Source: Desulfofustis glycolicus DSM 9705 | Lineage (GTDB): Bacteria > Desulfobacterota > Desulfobulbia > Desulfobulbales > Desulfocapsaceae | DNA: 64,000 nt | Reading direction: 5' to 3' | NCBI RefSeq assembly: GCF_900130015.1 | Contig: NZ_FQXS01000005.1 | Location: 62,001 to 126,000 of the forward strand | In this document: positions 8,534 to 17,784 of the stretch, piece by piece | Position numbering within the stretch: position 1 is the first letter of the stretch | Layout: each line of letters opens with the position of its first letter | Program-made: the position numbers and the translations under genes | The notes under the pieces: generated by a model | Told to the model about the DNA's origin: nothing | Seen by the model: only the letters and a program-made list of their open reading frames with translations | The model's database searches: none

Positions 8534-9709
8534 ATGATTGAAAAGACATTAAAAGGAAAACCGGCCTACTGGATCTGGCTTGCCATCCTCGGCACCTTCA
8601 TTGCCATCGGCTGGGCCTGCTATTTCAGGCAATACGTGTTCGGTCTCGGGCTCACCGGCATGAGCCGGGACGTATCGTGGGGGCTCTATATTTCCCAGTT
8701 CACCTTCCTGGTCGGCGTTGCCGCAGGAGGGTTGATGCTGGTGCTGCCCTACTATATCCATAATTACAAAGCATTCGGGCGAATCACCATTCTCGGCGAG
8801 TTCCTCGCGATCTCGGCCTTGGTGATGTGTCTGATGTTCATTATGGCCGACCTCGGTCAGCCGTTGCGCGGGCTCAACGTCATTTTCCATCCGACCCCGC
8901 AGTCCATGCTCTTCTGGGATATGTGTGTGCTCTGGGGCTATTTGCTGCTCAATGTTCTGTGCGGCTGGGTCATCCTGACCGCGGAGCGAAAGCAGGTGCC
9001 GCCGCCGAAGTGGATCTATTTCTTCGTTGCCATTTCCATCCCCTTTGCCGTCTCTATCCATACCGTCACCGCCATGCTGTACTGCGGTCTGCCGGGACGG
9101 CATTTCTGGCTGTCGGCCATTATCGCGCCGCGCTTCCTCGCCTCGGCTTTCGCCGCCGGCCCATCGCTGATCCTACTGGCCTGTCTGGTCATGCGCAAAT
9201 ACGCCCACTTCGACGCCGGTAAAGAAGCCATCCAGAAGATGACGACGATCATCATGTATGCGGTGATTATCAATACCTTCTTTTTCCTGCTGGAGTTCTT
9301 CGTCGGCTACTATTCGGAGGTTCCCGGTCATATCCACAGTCTTGAATACCTGTTCTTCGGCCTTGAGCATGACGGCCATGTTTACAATAACCTGGTGCCG
9401 TTTATGTGGACCGCCGCCCTGTTCAACTTTACCGGTCTCGGCATCCTGGCCTATATGAAAATCGCCAAGGTCTTCGATTACCGACTGGTCGGTACCGCGG
9501 CAACGCTGATCTTCCTGGCCCTCTGGGCAGACAAGGGGCTTGGTTTCGTCTTTGCCGGATTCGTGCCGAATCCGCTGGAAGAGGTGACCGAGTATATCCC
9601 GACACTCAACGAACTTGGCATTACGTTGGGTATCTGGGCGACCGGTTTCTTCCTGCTGACCCTGCTCTACAAGATCGCTGTCGGCATTGAACACGAAGTA
9701 GAAGCCTGA
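8534..9709 (+). CDS. dsrP: DsrP, NrfD-like integral membrane subunit
   Basis: DsrP is a ten-helix NrfD/PsrC-type membrane protein that probably exchanges electrons between the quinone pool and DsrO. The start at 8534 lies 7 bp after dsrO (upstream in-frame starts would overlap dsrO deeply). The 391 residues are strongly hydrophobic with many Trp and Gly; segments such as WGLYISQFTFLVGVAAGG and FVVFAGFVPNPLEE-type loops are typical of the family. It is the last gene of the operon, which ends at a strong intrinsic terminator. Confidence 0.94.
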   Translation: MIEKTLKGKPAYWIWLAILGTFIAIGWACYFRQYVFGLGLTGMSRDVSWGLYISQFTFLVGVAAGGLMLVLPYYIHNYKAFGRITILGEFLAISALVMCLMFIMADLGQPLRGLNVIFHPTPQSMLFWDMCVLWGYLLLNVLCGWVILTAERKQVPPPKWIYFFVAISIPFAVSIHTVTAMLYCGLPGRHFWLSAIIAPRFLASAFAAGPSLILLACLVMRKYAHFDAGKEAIQKMTTIIMYAVIINTFFFLLEFFVGYYSEVPGHIHSLEYLFFGLEHDGHVYNNLVPFMWTAALFNFTGLGILAYMKIAKVFDYRLVGTAATLIFLALWADKGLGFVFAGFVPNPLEEVTEYIPTLNELGITLGIWATGFFLLTLLYKIAVGIEHEVEA

Positions 9710-9733
9710 TCTGCAGATCGACGCATCAGTATC

Positions 9734-9770
9734 AAAAACCCCCGATCGGCACCGCCGGCCGGGGGTTTTT
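9734..9770 (+). terminator. Intrinsic terminator of the dsr operon
   Basis: AAAAACCCCC and GGGGGTTTTT form a ten-base perfect stem around a GC-rich loop, 24 bp after dsrP. The symmetric A and T tracts mean it can work in both directions, and it also lies just past the convergent prepilin peptidase gene. Confidence 0.88.
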
Positions 9771-9887
9771 GTGTGCGGGCGCCGTTGATCAAGAATTGTC
9801 CCACCGTTAAGCGGGCTTGGCTTTCCTGGTCGGCGAGATTGGTATGGCGGTGTGCCCGCAGATCCCGCATCGGTTGCTGTTGACGGA

Positions 9888-10676
9888 TTAGCCGAGCAGG
9901 TGGAGATAGAGCTGGAAGAGTTCGTAGATCTGTGGCCGGAAAAAGAGATACGCCATGCCGCTGAGGGCGAGAAAGGGGCCGAAGGGGATGCGGGTCGAGC
10001 CTCCTTTCTTCTGGGAACGCATGGCGATCAGACCGACGATAGAGCCGCTCAAGGAAGAAGTGAAGATGATAAAGAGAAGAGATTGCCAGCCGAGAAAGGC
10101 GCCGAGCAGCGCCAGCAGTTTGATGTCCCCCCCGCCGAGCCCCTCCTGCTTGCGGATCAGGTAGTAGCTCAGCGAGACCAGGTAGAAGAAGCCTCCGCCG
10201 ACCAGCAACCCGATCAGTGAATCCTGCCACCCGATGAAAGTGGAGACGAAGGAGAACAGAAAACCGACCAGAATACCGGGAAGGCTGATAACGTCTGGTA
10301 TTATCTGGTGATGAAGATCAATCCATATTATAGTGAGCAGTGCGGTACAGAGCACAAACATGCCGACGGCGGTAACGCTCAGGCCGAAAGCTGCCAGCAC
10401 CGCGACCGCCAGCAGGCCGGTCAGCAACTCGACGACCGGGTATTGCAGGGAGATGGCCTTCCGGCAGTGGGCGCATCTGCCGCGTAAGATCAGGTATGAG
10501 AGGATCGGTATATTTTCGAACCAGCGCAGCGGAGTCAGACAGCGGGGACAATGGGAGGCGGGGAAGACGATCGAGGCTCCCGATTCGGGCAGCCTGAGGA
10601 TGACGACGTTGAGAAAACTGCCGATCGTGGCGCCAAGGAGAAAGGCCGGGAAAAACAAGAGAAGATCTGGTTCCAT
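9888..10676 (-). CDS. pilD: Prepilin leader peptidase / N-methyltransferase (A24 family)
   Basis: This inner-membrane aspartyl protease cleaves type IV prepilin or type II secretion pseudopilin leaders and methylates the new N-terminus. The 262-residue sequence starts with a hydrophobic segment and GSFLNVVILRLP, then two CxxC pairs (CPRC and CAHC) in the cytoplasmic loop of the methylase domain. The two catalytic aspartates are in WIDLHHQIIPD and GLGGGDIKLLALLGAFLGW. Normal length. No pilus gene adjoins it; it is divergent from pyrK with 67 bp between starts, which probably holds both promoters. Confidence 0.94.
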   Translation of the reverse strand: MEPDLLLFFPAFLLGATIGSFLNVVILRLPESGASIVFPASHCPRCLTPLRWFENIPILSYLILRGRCAHCRKAISLQYPVVELLTGLLAVAVLAAFGLSVTAVGMFVLCTALLTIIWIDLHHQIIPDVISLPGILVGFLFSFVSTFIGWQDSLIGLLVGGGFFYLVSLSYYLIRKQEGLGGGDIKLLALLGAFLGWQSLLFIIFTSSLSGSIVGLIAMRSQKKGGSTRIPFGPFLALSGMAYLFFRPQIYELFQLYLHLLG

Positions 10677-10743
10677 TGAGTCCTGAAAGCAGAGGAGTTT
10701 GTCGGGGCGATCCCGAACAGCTGTATTCAGCCATCCAACAATT

Positions 10744-11532
10744 ATGTCTCAACATCAGGAAAAAGCAAGAATTATCCGCTTTGAGCAATTGTCTGCGGAT
10801 AATGTCCGATTGACTTTGGAGGCGCCGCTCATTGCCGCCGCCGCTGCGCCCGGTCATTTTGTCATGATCAGGGCCGGAAACGGCCAGGACCCGCTGCTGC
10901 GTCGCCCGTTTTCACTGCACCAGGCCAGCAGTAACGGCCAGATCCAGATTTATTTTCGCATCGTCGGTCGGGGGACCGACATGCTGGCGCATTGCCGGGT
11001 CGGTGAACTGCTCGATGTCTTCGGACCTTTGGGCCGTGGTTATCGGATCGATCGTCAGGCGCCTGCTTGCCTGGTCGGCGGTGGGTTGGGCATTGCACCG
11101 TTGCTCTTTTTGGCAAAACGAATCTGCCAGTCCGGCCGAGACCATCATCGCGACCTGGTGATCCTCGGTGGCAGAAGCAGTGGCGACGTCGAGCCGTTGG
11201 TTGAGGATTTCCGGCAGTTCGGACGGTCCTTGCAGTGTGCCACCGATGACGGATCGTTTGGCCGACAGGGACTCGTTACCGACGTGCTCAAGGCCGAGCA
11301 GCTCGAGCCGGGTACCGTGGTCTATGCCTGCGGTCCGGAGCCGATGTTGGCCCGGGTACACCGCATCTGCGTCGATCGCGGCTTGTCCTGCCAGGTTTCC
11401 ATCGAAAGCGTAATGGCCTGCGGTATGGGGGCCTGCCTCGGGTGTAATGTCGATGCCGCCGGCGGCGGCTATCTGCATGTCTGCATCGACGGACCGGTGT
11501 TCAATGCGGAGGATCTGGTATGGAATTCCTGA
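10744..11532 (+). CDS. pyrK: Dihydroorotate dehydrogenase B electron-transfer subunit PyrK
   Basis: PyrK passes electrons from the PyrD FMN through FAD and a [2Fe-2S] cluster to NAD+. The 262-residue protein shows an FAD-binding beta-barrel (PGHFVMIRAGNGQDPLLRRPFSL), an NAD domain (LVGGGLGIAPLLFLA, YACGPEPML) and C-terminal cluster cysteines in ACGMGACLGC plus a later HVC. I chose ATG 10744 over an upstream TTG at 10699 because MSQHQEKARIIRFE matches the family start. The 3' end overlaps pyrD by 13 bp. Confidence 0.93.
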   Translation: MSQHQEKARIIRFEQLSADNVRLTLEAPLIAAAAAPGHFVMIRAGNGQDPLLRRPFSLHQASSNGQIQIYFRIVGRGTDMLAHCRVGELLDVFGPLGRGYRIDRQAPACLVGGGLGIAPLLFLAKRICQSGRDHHRDLVILGGRSSGDVEPLVEDFRQFGRSLQCATDDGSFGRQGLVTDVLKAEQLEPGTVVYACGPEPMLARVHRICVDRGLSCQVSIESVMACGMGACLGCNVDAAGGGYLHVCIDGPVFNAEDLVWNS

Positions 11533-12458
11533 AGGAGCGGGGACCGTACCCCGATCTCCGGGTCAATATCGGTTCATTGGTCCTGCAGAACCCGGTCATG
11601 ACCGCTTCGGGAACTTTTGGCTATGCCCGTGAATTCGAACCGCTGGTCAATCTGCACCGACTCGGGGCGGTTATCGTCAAAGGGATATCGCTGGCACCGC
11701 GGCAGGGAAATCCGCCGCAGCGTATCGTCGAGACCGCGTGCGGCATGCTCAACGCCATCGGGCTGCAAAATGTCGGAGTCGAGCGCTTTATCAGTGAGAA
11801 AATGCCCTATCTGCGCGGTCTCGATGTCCCGGTGATCGTCAATATCCTCGGCGATACCGTGGAGGAATATCGTCAGCTCACCGAGCGACTCGTCGGTGTC
11901 GATGGGATTGCCGCTATCGAAGTCAACATCTCCTGTCCGAATGTAAAAAAGGGTGGTGTCGCCTTCGGGGCGGACCCGAAGATGGCCCGGGCCGTGACCG
12001 AGGCGGTCAAGACGGCTGCCGACGTGCCGGTGATGGTCAAGCTTTCCCCGAACGTCAGCGATATCACGATCCTGGCTCGCGCCGTAGAAGACGGCGGGGC
12101 CGATTCGGTATCGCTGATTAACACGCTGATCGGCATGGCCATCGATCTGCGTCGCCGAAAACCGGTCCTGGCCAACGTCATCGGTGGCTTGTCCGGTCCG
12201 GCGATCAAACCGGTAGCGCTGCGCATGGTTTACCAGGTGGCCGGGTCAGTTTCGATTCCGGTGATCGGCATCGGCGGCATCGATAGCGCCGAAGACGCGC
12301 TCGAGTTTATCCTGGCCGGTGCGAGCGCTGTACAGATCGGTACCGCCAATTTCATCAATCCGCGGGTCAGTGAAGAGGTGGTTGAAGGCATTGCCGCCTA
12401 TGTCCGGGAACATGACCTGCAGTCGATCAGAGAGTTGATCGGAGCCTTGGAGGCATGA
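11520..12458 (+). CDS. pyrD: Dihydroorotate dehydrogenase class 1B catalytic subunit
   Basis: PyrD oxidises dihydroorotate to orotate in pyrimidine synthesis, here as the FMN subunit of the NAD-dependent PyrDK enzyme. The TIM-barrel sequence (312 residues) carries GTFGYAREF, the active-site cysteine in EVNISCPNVKKGG that marks class 1 enzymes, and the FMN phosphate motifs GIGGI and GASAVQIGTANF. Overlap with pyrK supports a coupled heterotetramer. Confidence 0.96.
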   Translation: MEFLKERGPYPDLRVNIGSLVLQNPVMTASGTFGYAREFEPLVNLHRLGAVIVKGISLAPRQGNPPQRIVETACGMLNAIGLQNVGVERFISEKMPYLRGLDVPVIVNILGDTVEEYRQLTERLVGVDGIAAIEVNISCPNVKKGGVAFGADPKMARAVTEAVKTAADVPVMVKLSPNVSDITILARAVEDGGADSVSLINTLIGMAIDLRRRKPVLANVIGGLSGPAIKPVALRMVYQVAGSVSIPVIGIGGIDSAEDALEFILAGASAVQIGTANFINPRVSEEVVEGIAAYVREHDLQSIRELIGALEA

Positions 12459-12461
12459 CGC

Positions 12462-12734
12462 GTGGCAACACCGCGGGAGCAGGGTTTCGGCCAGCGATTG
12501 AAGCGATTTTTTCGACCGATTGTCGGCTATGTGAAAGTCCTTTTCGACCCGGCTACCCCGTGGCGGATCAGGATGATTTTGGCCGCCGGTGTGCTCTACC
12601 TGCTGTCTCCCTACGACCTGCTGCCCGACTGGTTTCTCGGCCTGGGCATCATTGATGATCTGGCTGTCGTGTCGCTGCTTGGCTTGCTGGCCGGCCGAAT
12701 GACGGAGTCGGACAAACGGAATGGAGCGGAGTAA
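12462..12734 (+). CDS. Small DUF1232/YkvA-family membrane protein
   Basis: This 90-residue protein has the DUF1232 core PWRIRMILAAGVLYLLSPYD followed by LLPDWFLGLGIIDDLAVVSL, two hydrophobic segments joined by a short Asp/Pro turn. The function of the family is not known. A GTG start at 12462 is favoured because GGAGG lies at 12449-12453 at good spacing; another frame starting at 12455 is arginine- and proline-rich and looks spurious. It sits 3 bp after pyrD and 3 bp before aroD. Confidence 0.82.
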   Translation: MATPREQGFGQRLKRFFRPIVGYVKVLFDPATPWRIRMILAAGVLYLLSPYDLLPDWFLGLGIIDDLAVVSLLGLLAGRMTESDKRNGAE

Positions 12735-12737
12735 ACG

Positions 12738-13463
12738 ATGCTACAACGAGGATTGCTGTGCCTTTCCGTCGGGGCGAAGACACAGACCGAAGCGCTGGAC
12801 CTGATAGATCGGTTTGGCTCTGCTGCCGATATCATCGAGATACGTCTCGATTTTTTCGAGGATCCCGATCCGCAGCCGTTTCTGCAGCTAAGCCGCACAC
12901 CCCTGTTGTTTACTCACCGGCCCGACTGGGAAGGCGGTCACTTTCACGGCCCGGAAGCGGCGCGCATTCAGCCGCTGCTCAAGGCGGCGGCAGCCGGCGC
13001 CGCCTATATCGATTGCGAGTTGCGTGCTCCCGAACGGAGCCGGCAGCTGCTGCGGGAGGCCACCGCGGTATCGGGGAGTAGACTCCTCTTTTCCTGGCAC
13101 GATTTTCTGCATACCCCGGCATGGCCGGCACTGCATGCGGTCTTGCAGCAGATGCGGCAGGCCGGGTGCGATGTAGGCAAAATCGTCACCATGGCGCACA
13201 GTCAGCTCGATGTCCTGCGGATCTTGCGGCTGCTGGCAGAGGCCATCACCACATCCTTCCCTCTTGCCGCTTTTTGTATGGGGCAACCGGGAATGATCAG
13301 CCGGCTGGCGACCGTGGAACTCGGAGGTTATATGACTTATTGCGCTGTGCCGGGCGCTGAGGCGACTGCCCCGGGACAACTTGACATTGAACAGGCGCGG
13401 ACCATCCTCGATCAGTTTGCAACTGCTCCCCGCGCCCGTACCGAAAGAGTTTATGGACATTAA
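12738..13463 (+). CDS. aroD: Type I 3-dehydroquinate dehydratase
   Basis: This enzyme dehydrates 3-dehydroquinate to 3-dehydroshikimate through a Schiff base. The 241-residue TIM barrel shows IIEIRLDFFEDP near the N-terminus, the active-site histidine in LLFSWHDF, and the Schiff-base lysine in GKIVTMAHSQLDVLRIL. FCMGQPGMISRL is the substrate-binding end loop. The gene overlaps aroE by 11 bp. Confidence 0.94.
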   Translation: MLQRGLLCLSVGAKTQTEALDLIDRFGSAADIIEIRLDFFEDPDPQPFLQLSRTPLLFTHRPDWEGGHFHGPEAARIQPLLKAAAAGAAYIDCELRAPERSRQLLREATAVSGSRLLFSWHDFLHTPAWPALHAVLQQMRQAGCDVGKIVTMAHSQLDVLRILRLLAEAITTSFPLAAFCMGQPGMISRLATVELGGYMTYCAVPGAEATAPGQLDIEQARTILDQFATAPRARTERVYGH

Positions 13464-14295
13464 CGGCTCAACAAAAGTTTACGGTATTATCGGCAATCCG
13501 GTGGCACATTCCCTGAGTCCGGCCATGCACAATGCGGCGTTTGCCACTCTCGGGGAAAACCGGGTCTATGTCCCGCTTGAGGTGACCCGGCTCGATGGAG
13601 TGCTCGCCGCGGTGCGCAATCTTGGTCTGTCCGGGCTCAGTGTTACCATCCCCTACAAGGAAGCGGTGCTGGCCTGGCTTGATGAGATCGACCCGGTAGC
13701 AGCCCGTATCGGCGCAGTGAACACGATTCAGGTGCGTGATGTGAACGGCGAGCGTGAGCTTTTTGGAACCAATACCGACTGGTTGGGTGCCAATCGAGCG
13801 CTGGCCGAGGAAATTTCGCTGGCCGGCAGCCGGGCAGTTATTCTCGGAGCAGGTGGCGCTGCCCGGGCGATCGGCTTCGGCCTCATGGAGGCCGGTGCGG
13901 CGATAGAAATTCACAGTCGGACCGAGAAGCGGGGGCGGGCTTTGGCCGATACGCTCGGTTGCCCGTGGCTGCCGCTTGAAGGCACCGAATCCCGGCCGGC
14001 CGAGATTCTCATCAACGCCACCTCGGTCGGTATGGCGTCGAAAGCGGAAGATAGCCCGGTCCACCGCGATGTACTGAGCTCTTTCGCGGTGGTCATGGAT
14101 ATCGTCTATAGCCCTCTGCAGACGAGATTGCTCCGGGAGGCTGCCGCGGTCGGCTGTCGCTGCGTCGATGGCCTGCAGATGCTCCTCTATCAGGGAGCGG
14201 CCCAATGCGAGCTGTGGACCGGTCGTACTGCGCCGGTGGAAGTGATGCGCGCGGCGTTGCTGCAGGCAAACGCCGCATCGGCCGCCGCTCAATGA
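13453..14295 (+). CDS. aroE: Shikimate 5-dehydrogenase
   Basis: AroE reduces 3-dehydroshikimate to shikimate with NADPH. The start at 13453 (MDINGSTKVYGIIGNPVAHS) gives 280 residues, the normal family length; an in-frame upstream start at 13381 would extend deep into aroD. Substrate-site motifs are NPVAHSLSPAMHNAAF and the catalytic lysine in IPYKEAV, with NTDWLG as the second site. The nucleotide-binding loop is ILGAGGAARAI. It continues the shikimate pathway from aroD to aroA. Confidence 0.95.
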   Translation: MDINGSTKVYGIIGNPVAHSLSPAMHNAAFATLGENRVYVPLEVTRLDGVLAAVRNLGLSGLSVTIPYKEAVLAWLDEIDPVAARIGAVNTIQVRDVNGERELFGTNTDWLGANRALAEEISLAGSRAVILGAGGAARAIGFGLMEAGAAIEIHSRTEKRGRALADTLGCPWLPLEGTESRPAEILINATSVGMASKAEDSPVHRDVLSSFAVVMDIVYSPLQTRLLREAAAVGCRCVDGLQMLLYQGAAQCELWTGRTAPVEVMRAALLQANAASAAAQ

Positions 14296-14350
14296 ACTGC
14301 ACGGCAAGGAGCCGGCTGCCGATGCCGAATCATTCAGACGGAATGTAACG

Positions 14351-15619
14351 ATGATTGAAATACAGACGGCCAGTGGACTGGACGCAACGATTACCGTGCC
14401 CGGCTCGAAAAGCATCACCCAGCGGGCCTTGATTGCCGCTTCGCTCGCCGATGGTCGATCGATTCTGCGGGGGCCGCTGACCAGCGAGGATACCGAATAC
14501 TCGAGCAGGGCGTTGCGAGCGCTGGGCGTGCATCTCGAAACCGGAGAAGACACCTGGTATGTCGATGGGACCGGTGGAACCATTGGCGTTCCAAGTGAGC
14601 ACCTCTACCTCGGGAATAACGGCACCGCGACCAGGTTTCTCACCTCGGTGGCCGCGCTTGGGGTCGGCGAGGTTATTATCGATGGCGACGAGCGCATGCA
14701 GCAGCGGCCCATCGCGCCTCTGATCGAGGCCTTGCGGGGCTGGGGCGTCGATATCGAGTCGATACGCGGGACCGGCTGTCCCCCGCTGCGGATTCGGGCT
14801 GCCGGTCTCAGCGGCGGCAAGACCATCCTGCCCGAAGGCAAGAGCAGCCAGTATCTCTCGTCGTTGCTGCTTGTGGCGCCGCTGGCCAGGCAACCGGCCG
14901 AGTTGGAAGTGCACGGTGAAATCCTGTCCAAACCCTATGTGGCCATGACTCTGGAGGTGATGGCCGAATTCGGTGTTGGCGTCGAGGTGGCGGCGGATTT
15001 TTCCGCATTCCGAGTCGAACCGGCTCGTTATCGAGCGCGCGAATACCGGATCGAAGGCGATGCCTCGGGCGCCTCTTATTTCTGGGCGGCCGCCGCTGTT
15101 GCCGGCGGCCGGGTCACGGTGGCCAACGTGCCGGTACCGTCACTGCAGGGTGACACGATGTTCGTGCCGCTGCTGGCCAGGATGGGCTGCAGCGTGCAGC
15201 AGTCTGATTTCGGGATCACTGTGGAGAGCGATGGCCGTCTGGAAGGGATTACCGTCGATATGAGCGCCATGCCCGATGTCGTACCGACCTTGGCGGTGGT
15301 TGCCGCTTTTGCCGAAGGAGAGACTGAAATCAGCAACATCGCTCATCTGCGGATCAAGGAATCGGACCGCTTGCATGGTGTCTGTGTCGAGCTTGGCAAG
15401 ATAGGAGTGCACGTCGATGAATATCCGGACCGGATGGTCATTCACGGCCGGGGCGGCAAAGATCTGCACGGCGCTGCAATCGATACCTACAACGACCACC
15501 GGATGGCAATGAGCCTGGCGGTGGCCGGTTTGCGCGTGCCGGGTATCCGGATCACCGGCGAGCAGTGTGTGGCCAAATCGTTTCCTGACTTCTGGCAGCG
15601 GTTTGCCGAGTTGTCCTGA
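14351..15619 (+). CDS. aroA: 3-phosphoshikimate 1-carboxyvinyltransferase (EPSP synthase)
   Basis: AroA joins phosphoenolpyruvate to shikimate-3-phosphate, the sixth shikimate step. The 422-residue two-domain inside-out barrel shows VPGSKSITQRALIAASLADG near residue 20, GNNGTATRFLTSVAALG around 95, DGDERMQQRPI, and the C-terminal IKESDRLHG and YNDHRMAMSLAVAG motifs. It follows aroE by 55 bp and probably ends the transcription unit, since the next gene is convergent. Confidence 0.96.
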   Translation: MIEIQTASGLDATITVPGSKSITQRALIAASLADGRSILRGPLTSEDTEYSSRALRALGVHLETGEDTWYVDGTGGTIGVPSEHLYLGNNGTATRFLTSVAALGVGEVIIDGDERMQQRPIAPLIEALRGWGVDIESIRGTGCPPLRIRAAGLSGGKTILPEGKSSQYLSSLLLVAPLARQPAELEVHGEILSKPYVAMTLEVMAEFGVGVEVAADFSAFRVEPARYRAREYRIEGDASGASYFWAAAAVAGGRVTVANVPVPSLQGDTMFVPLLARMGCSVQQSDFGITVESDGRLEGITVDMSAMPDVVPTLAVVAAFAEGETEISNIAHLRIKESDRLHGVCVELGKIGVHVDEYPDRMVIHGRGGKDLHGAAIDTYNDHRMAMSLAVAGLRVPGIRITGEQCVAKSFPDFWQRFAELS

Positions 15620-15645
15620 ACGTGGTTGTTCGATAGACGATTCTC

Positions 15646-16482
15646 TCAGGACGCCAGGTCGGCATCCTGGCACCCGCTGCGATGGCCGTGTACGAAAATC
15701 CTCTCTCCACGACCGACCCGCAGCAGCCGCGCGGCGTTGCCCTTCTTGACGCAGACCTCCAACTCTCCGCTGCTGTTGATGATGGCTGCCGGCATATTGT
15801 CGGCGATATCGTCGTAACTCCCTTTACAAAAGCCGATGGCATACGAGCGCAGGGTAATGCAGGGGTGGCCGCCGAGATCGATCCTGTTCAGGTGGGCCTT
15901 GGTGATGTTGGTCCGGAGGTTGCCGAAGCTGTCGATATTGACGACTTCGCCGGCGATGCCGTCCCGCCGGACAAGGGGGTCGCGGAGGCTGATAACGACA
16001 CAGGAGTCTCGGGTGATACGCGGGCCGACATGAACGATGGACATGCCGGAGGCGAGACGGGCAGCGACCGGGGCCATGATATCCCGTCCCTGGAAGGTCT
16101 GCGATACCTCTTTGAGAAAGAGTTTCCGGTTCTCCACCTGGTAGACGTCAACCGATTCAGGGCCGTTGATCAACGGAGAAAAAACGCCGTTGTCCGGGCC
16201 AATGAAAAAATGGGTGTCGCAGTGCAGGGCGATGATCCGGCGGGCGGTACCGACACCGGGGTCGACGACACAGAGATGTACGGTTCCGGGTGGAAAATAC
16301 TTGTAGTTCGAGTTGATGACTCGCGCGGCCTGACGAATGTCCTGAGGCTGGATGCCGTGCGTCAGATCGACGATCGGGACGCCTTTGTTGATCAGCAGAA
16401 TCACCCCTTTCATCACTCCGACATATTCATCGGCTAGGCCGAAGTCGGTGGTCAGGGTTATCGGAAATCCGCTTTGTCGCAT
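15646..16482 (-). CDS. SAM hydroxide adenosyltransferase (DUF62 family)
   Basis: Members of this family, related to fluorinase and chlorinase, hydrolyse S-adenosylmethionine to adenosine and methionine; the physiological role is unclear. The 278-residue protein carries the N-terminal ITLTTDFGLADEYVGVMKG, then VDLTHGIQPQDIRQAA and VVDPGVGTARRIIA, and HFFIGPDNGVFSPL, all family hallmarks. The long chlorinase or fluorinase insert is not apparent. It is convergent with aroA and the last gene of the minus-strand envelope block. Confidence 0.9.
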   Translation of the reverse strand: MRQSGFPITLTTDFGLADEYVGVMKGVILLINKGVPIVDLTHGIQPQDIRQAARVINSNYKYFPPGTVHLCVVDPGVGTARRIIALHCDTHFFIGPDNGVFSPLINGPESVDVYQVENRKLFLKEVSQTFQGRDIMAPVAARLASGMSIVHVGPRITRDSCVVISLRDPLVRRDGIAGEVVNIDSFGNLRTNITKAHLNRIDLGGHPCITLRSYAIGFCKGSYDDIADNMPAAIINSSGELEVCVKKGNAARLLRVGRGERIFVHGHRSGCQDADLAS

Positions 16483-16547
16483 GCGCAGTGGTGATGGTTG
16501 TTAAAAGAGACCGAGCAGGCCCGGTACCAATATCTATCTTACTCGAT

Positions 16548-17756
16548 TTACAGTGTTGAATCAAAAGCCGTAGCGCTCTTTTTTACGAGAAAAAATAAAG
16601 TGCCCCGGTGGTTCATGTGGCCGGCGGCGATCTCTGCATAGTCGTTACCCCCCCAGAACAGGTCGACACGACCCGGTCCGGTGATTGCCGAGCCGCTGTC
16701 CTGAGGCACGACGAAACGGCCAAATGGCCGCCAGTGCGAGATAGCACCATGTTCATCGAGGACCGGCCGCATGGTGACCAGATAGCCGATCGCCCCGGCC
16801 GGCAGTACCCGCTGGTCGATGGCCACAGAGCGTCCCGGAGTTAGCGGCATCCCCAGTGAGCCACGGGGACCACTGCCATCCCCCCAGTCAAAGAAGACCA
16901 TGCGAGGATTGTGGCGGAGCATGTCGGCAATCTCGCCCGGGTGCTCTGCAAAATAGGTTCTGATTGCCGGGATAGAGACCTGCTGTCGTTCCATAAGCCC
17001 CCGATCGACGAACAGTTTGCCAAGGCTATTGTAGTTTCGCCCGTTGCTGGCGGCAAAGGAGACGGCGCGCAGGGATCCGTCCGGCAGGCGGAGACGGCCC
17101 GATCCCTGCACCTGCAAGAGATAGGCGTCCAACGGATCTTTGAGATAGGCGAGTTCATAGCCGTGCAGCAGATCGCCGGTTTCCACTTCGCGTCTCGTCC
17201 AGTAGGGGAGGAAGGTGTTGTCGGGGCCGATCCGCCCGCTTTCCCGGCTGCCGCCTTGCTTGTTGAATCTGGTTACCAGTGAGTCAGGTTTGCGGTAAAT
17301 CGGGTAGAGGTAGGGGGCCTGTTTGGCCAGGCTGGCCTGGTAGATTGGTTCGAAGTAGCCGGTTACCAGCATCCGTCCCTGACCATTTCTGCCGGCGGCC
17401 TGGAAAATGTGAAAATGCTGTCTGATCAATCGGCCCAGCGTCAGCGGGTCCGATTCGTCGAGGATAATTTTCGTGAAGTCGCGCAGTGAATCGATCTGTT
17501 CGCGGACAGAAAACCGGTACCGGTCAATGGTTGTAGTCCGGGCCGGATCAAGTCGCTCCAGATAGTCGATCTGCCGTTCCACGGCCTGGAGCAGGCCACC
17601 TGTCGGCGCGTCGTCTACAAACAGCGGGTAACTGCCGACCGATACGGCGGTGATCGGTGACTGTTGCGCACAGCCGGCGATCACGAAAAGAATAAAAACA
17701 ATGCTAGAATACCAGAGCGGTGATTGCAGTTGCCGGCGGCGAGCAGACATCATCAT
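16548..17756 (-). CDS. mltA: Membrane-bound lytic murein transglycosylase A
   Basis: MltA cleaves peptidoglycan glycan strands to 1,6-anhydromuropeptides. The start at 17756 (three tandem ATG codons, the first used) gives 402 residues with a basic N-terminus, a hydrophobic run and a lipobox-like FVIAGC, so it is an outer-membrane lipoprotein. Catalytic-domain motifs include VTGYFEPIYQASLAKQAPYL, LLQVQGSGRLRLPDG and the C-terminal 3D domain with catalytic Asp in RVDLFWGGNDYAEIAAG. Longer in-frame starts would extend into mltB. Confidence 0.93.
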   Translation of the reverse strand: MMMSARRRQLQSPLWYSSIVFILFVIAGCAQQSPITAVSVGSYPLFVDDAPTGGLLQAVERQIDYLERLDPARTTTIDRYRFSVREQIDSLRDFTKIILDESDPLTLGRLIRQHFHIFQAAGRNGQGRMLVTGYFEPIYQASLAKQAPYLYPIYRKPDSLVTRFNKQGGSRESGRIGPDNTFLPYWTRREVETGDLLHGYELAYLKDPLDAYLLQVQGSGRLRLPDGSLRAVSFAASNGRNYNSLGKLFVDRGLMERQQVSIPAIRTYFAEHPGEIADMLRHNPRMVFFDWGDGSGPRGSLGMPLTPGRSVAIDQRVLPAGAIGYLVTMRPVLDEHGAISHWRPFGRFVVPQDSGSAITGPGRVDLFWGGNDYAEIAAGHMNHRGTLFFLVKKSATAFDSTL

Positions 17757-17784
17757 GTAAACCGGCCGGTGCGGCTGCTGCCGC

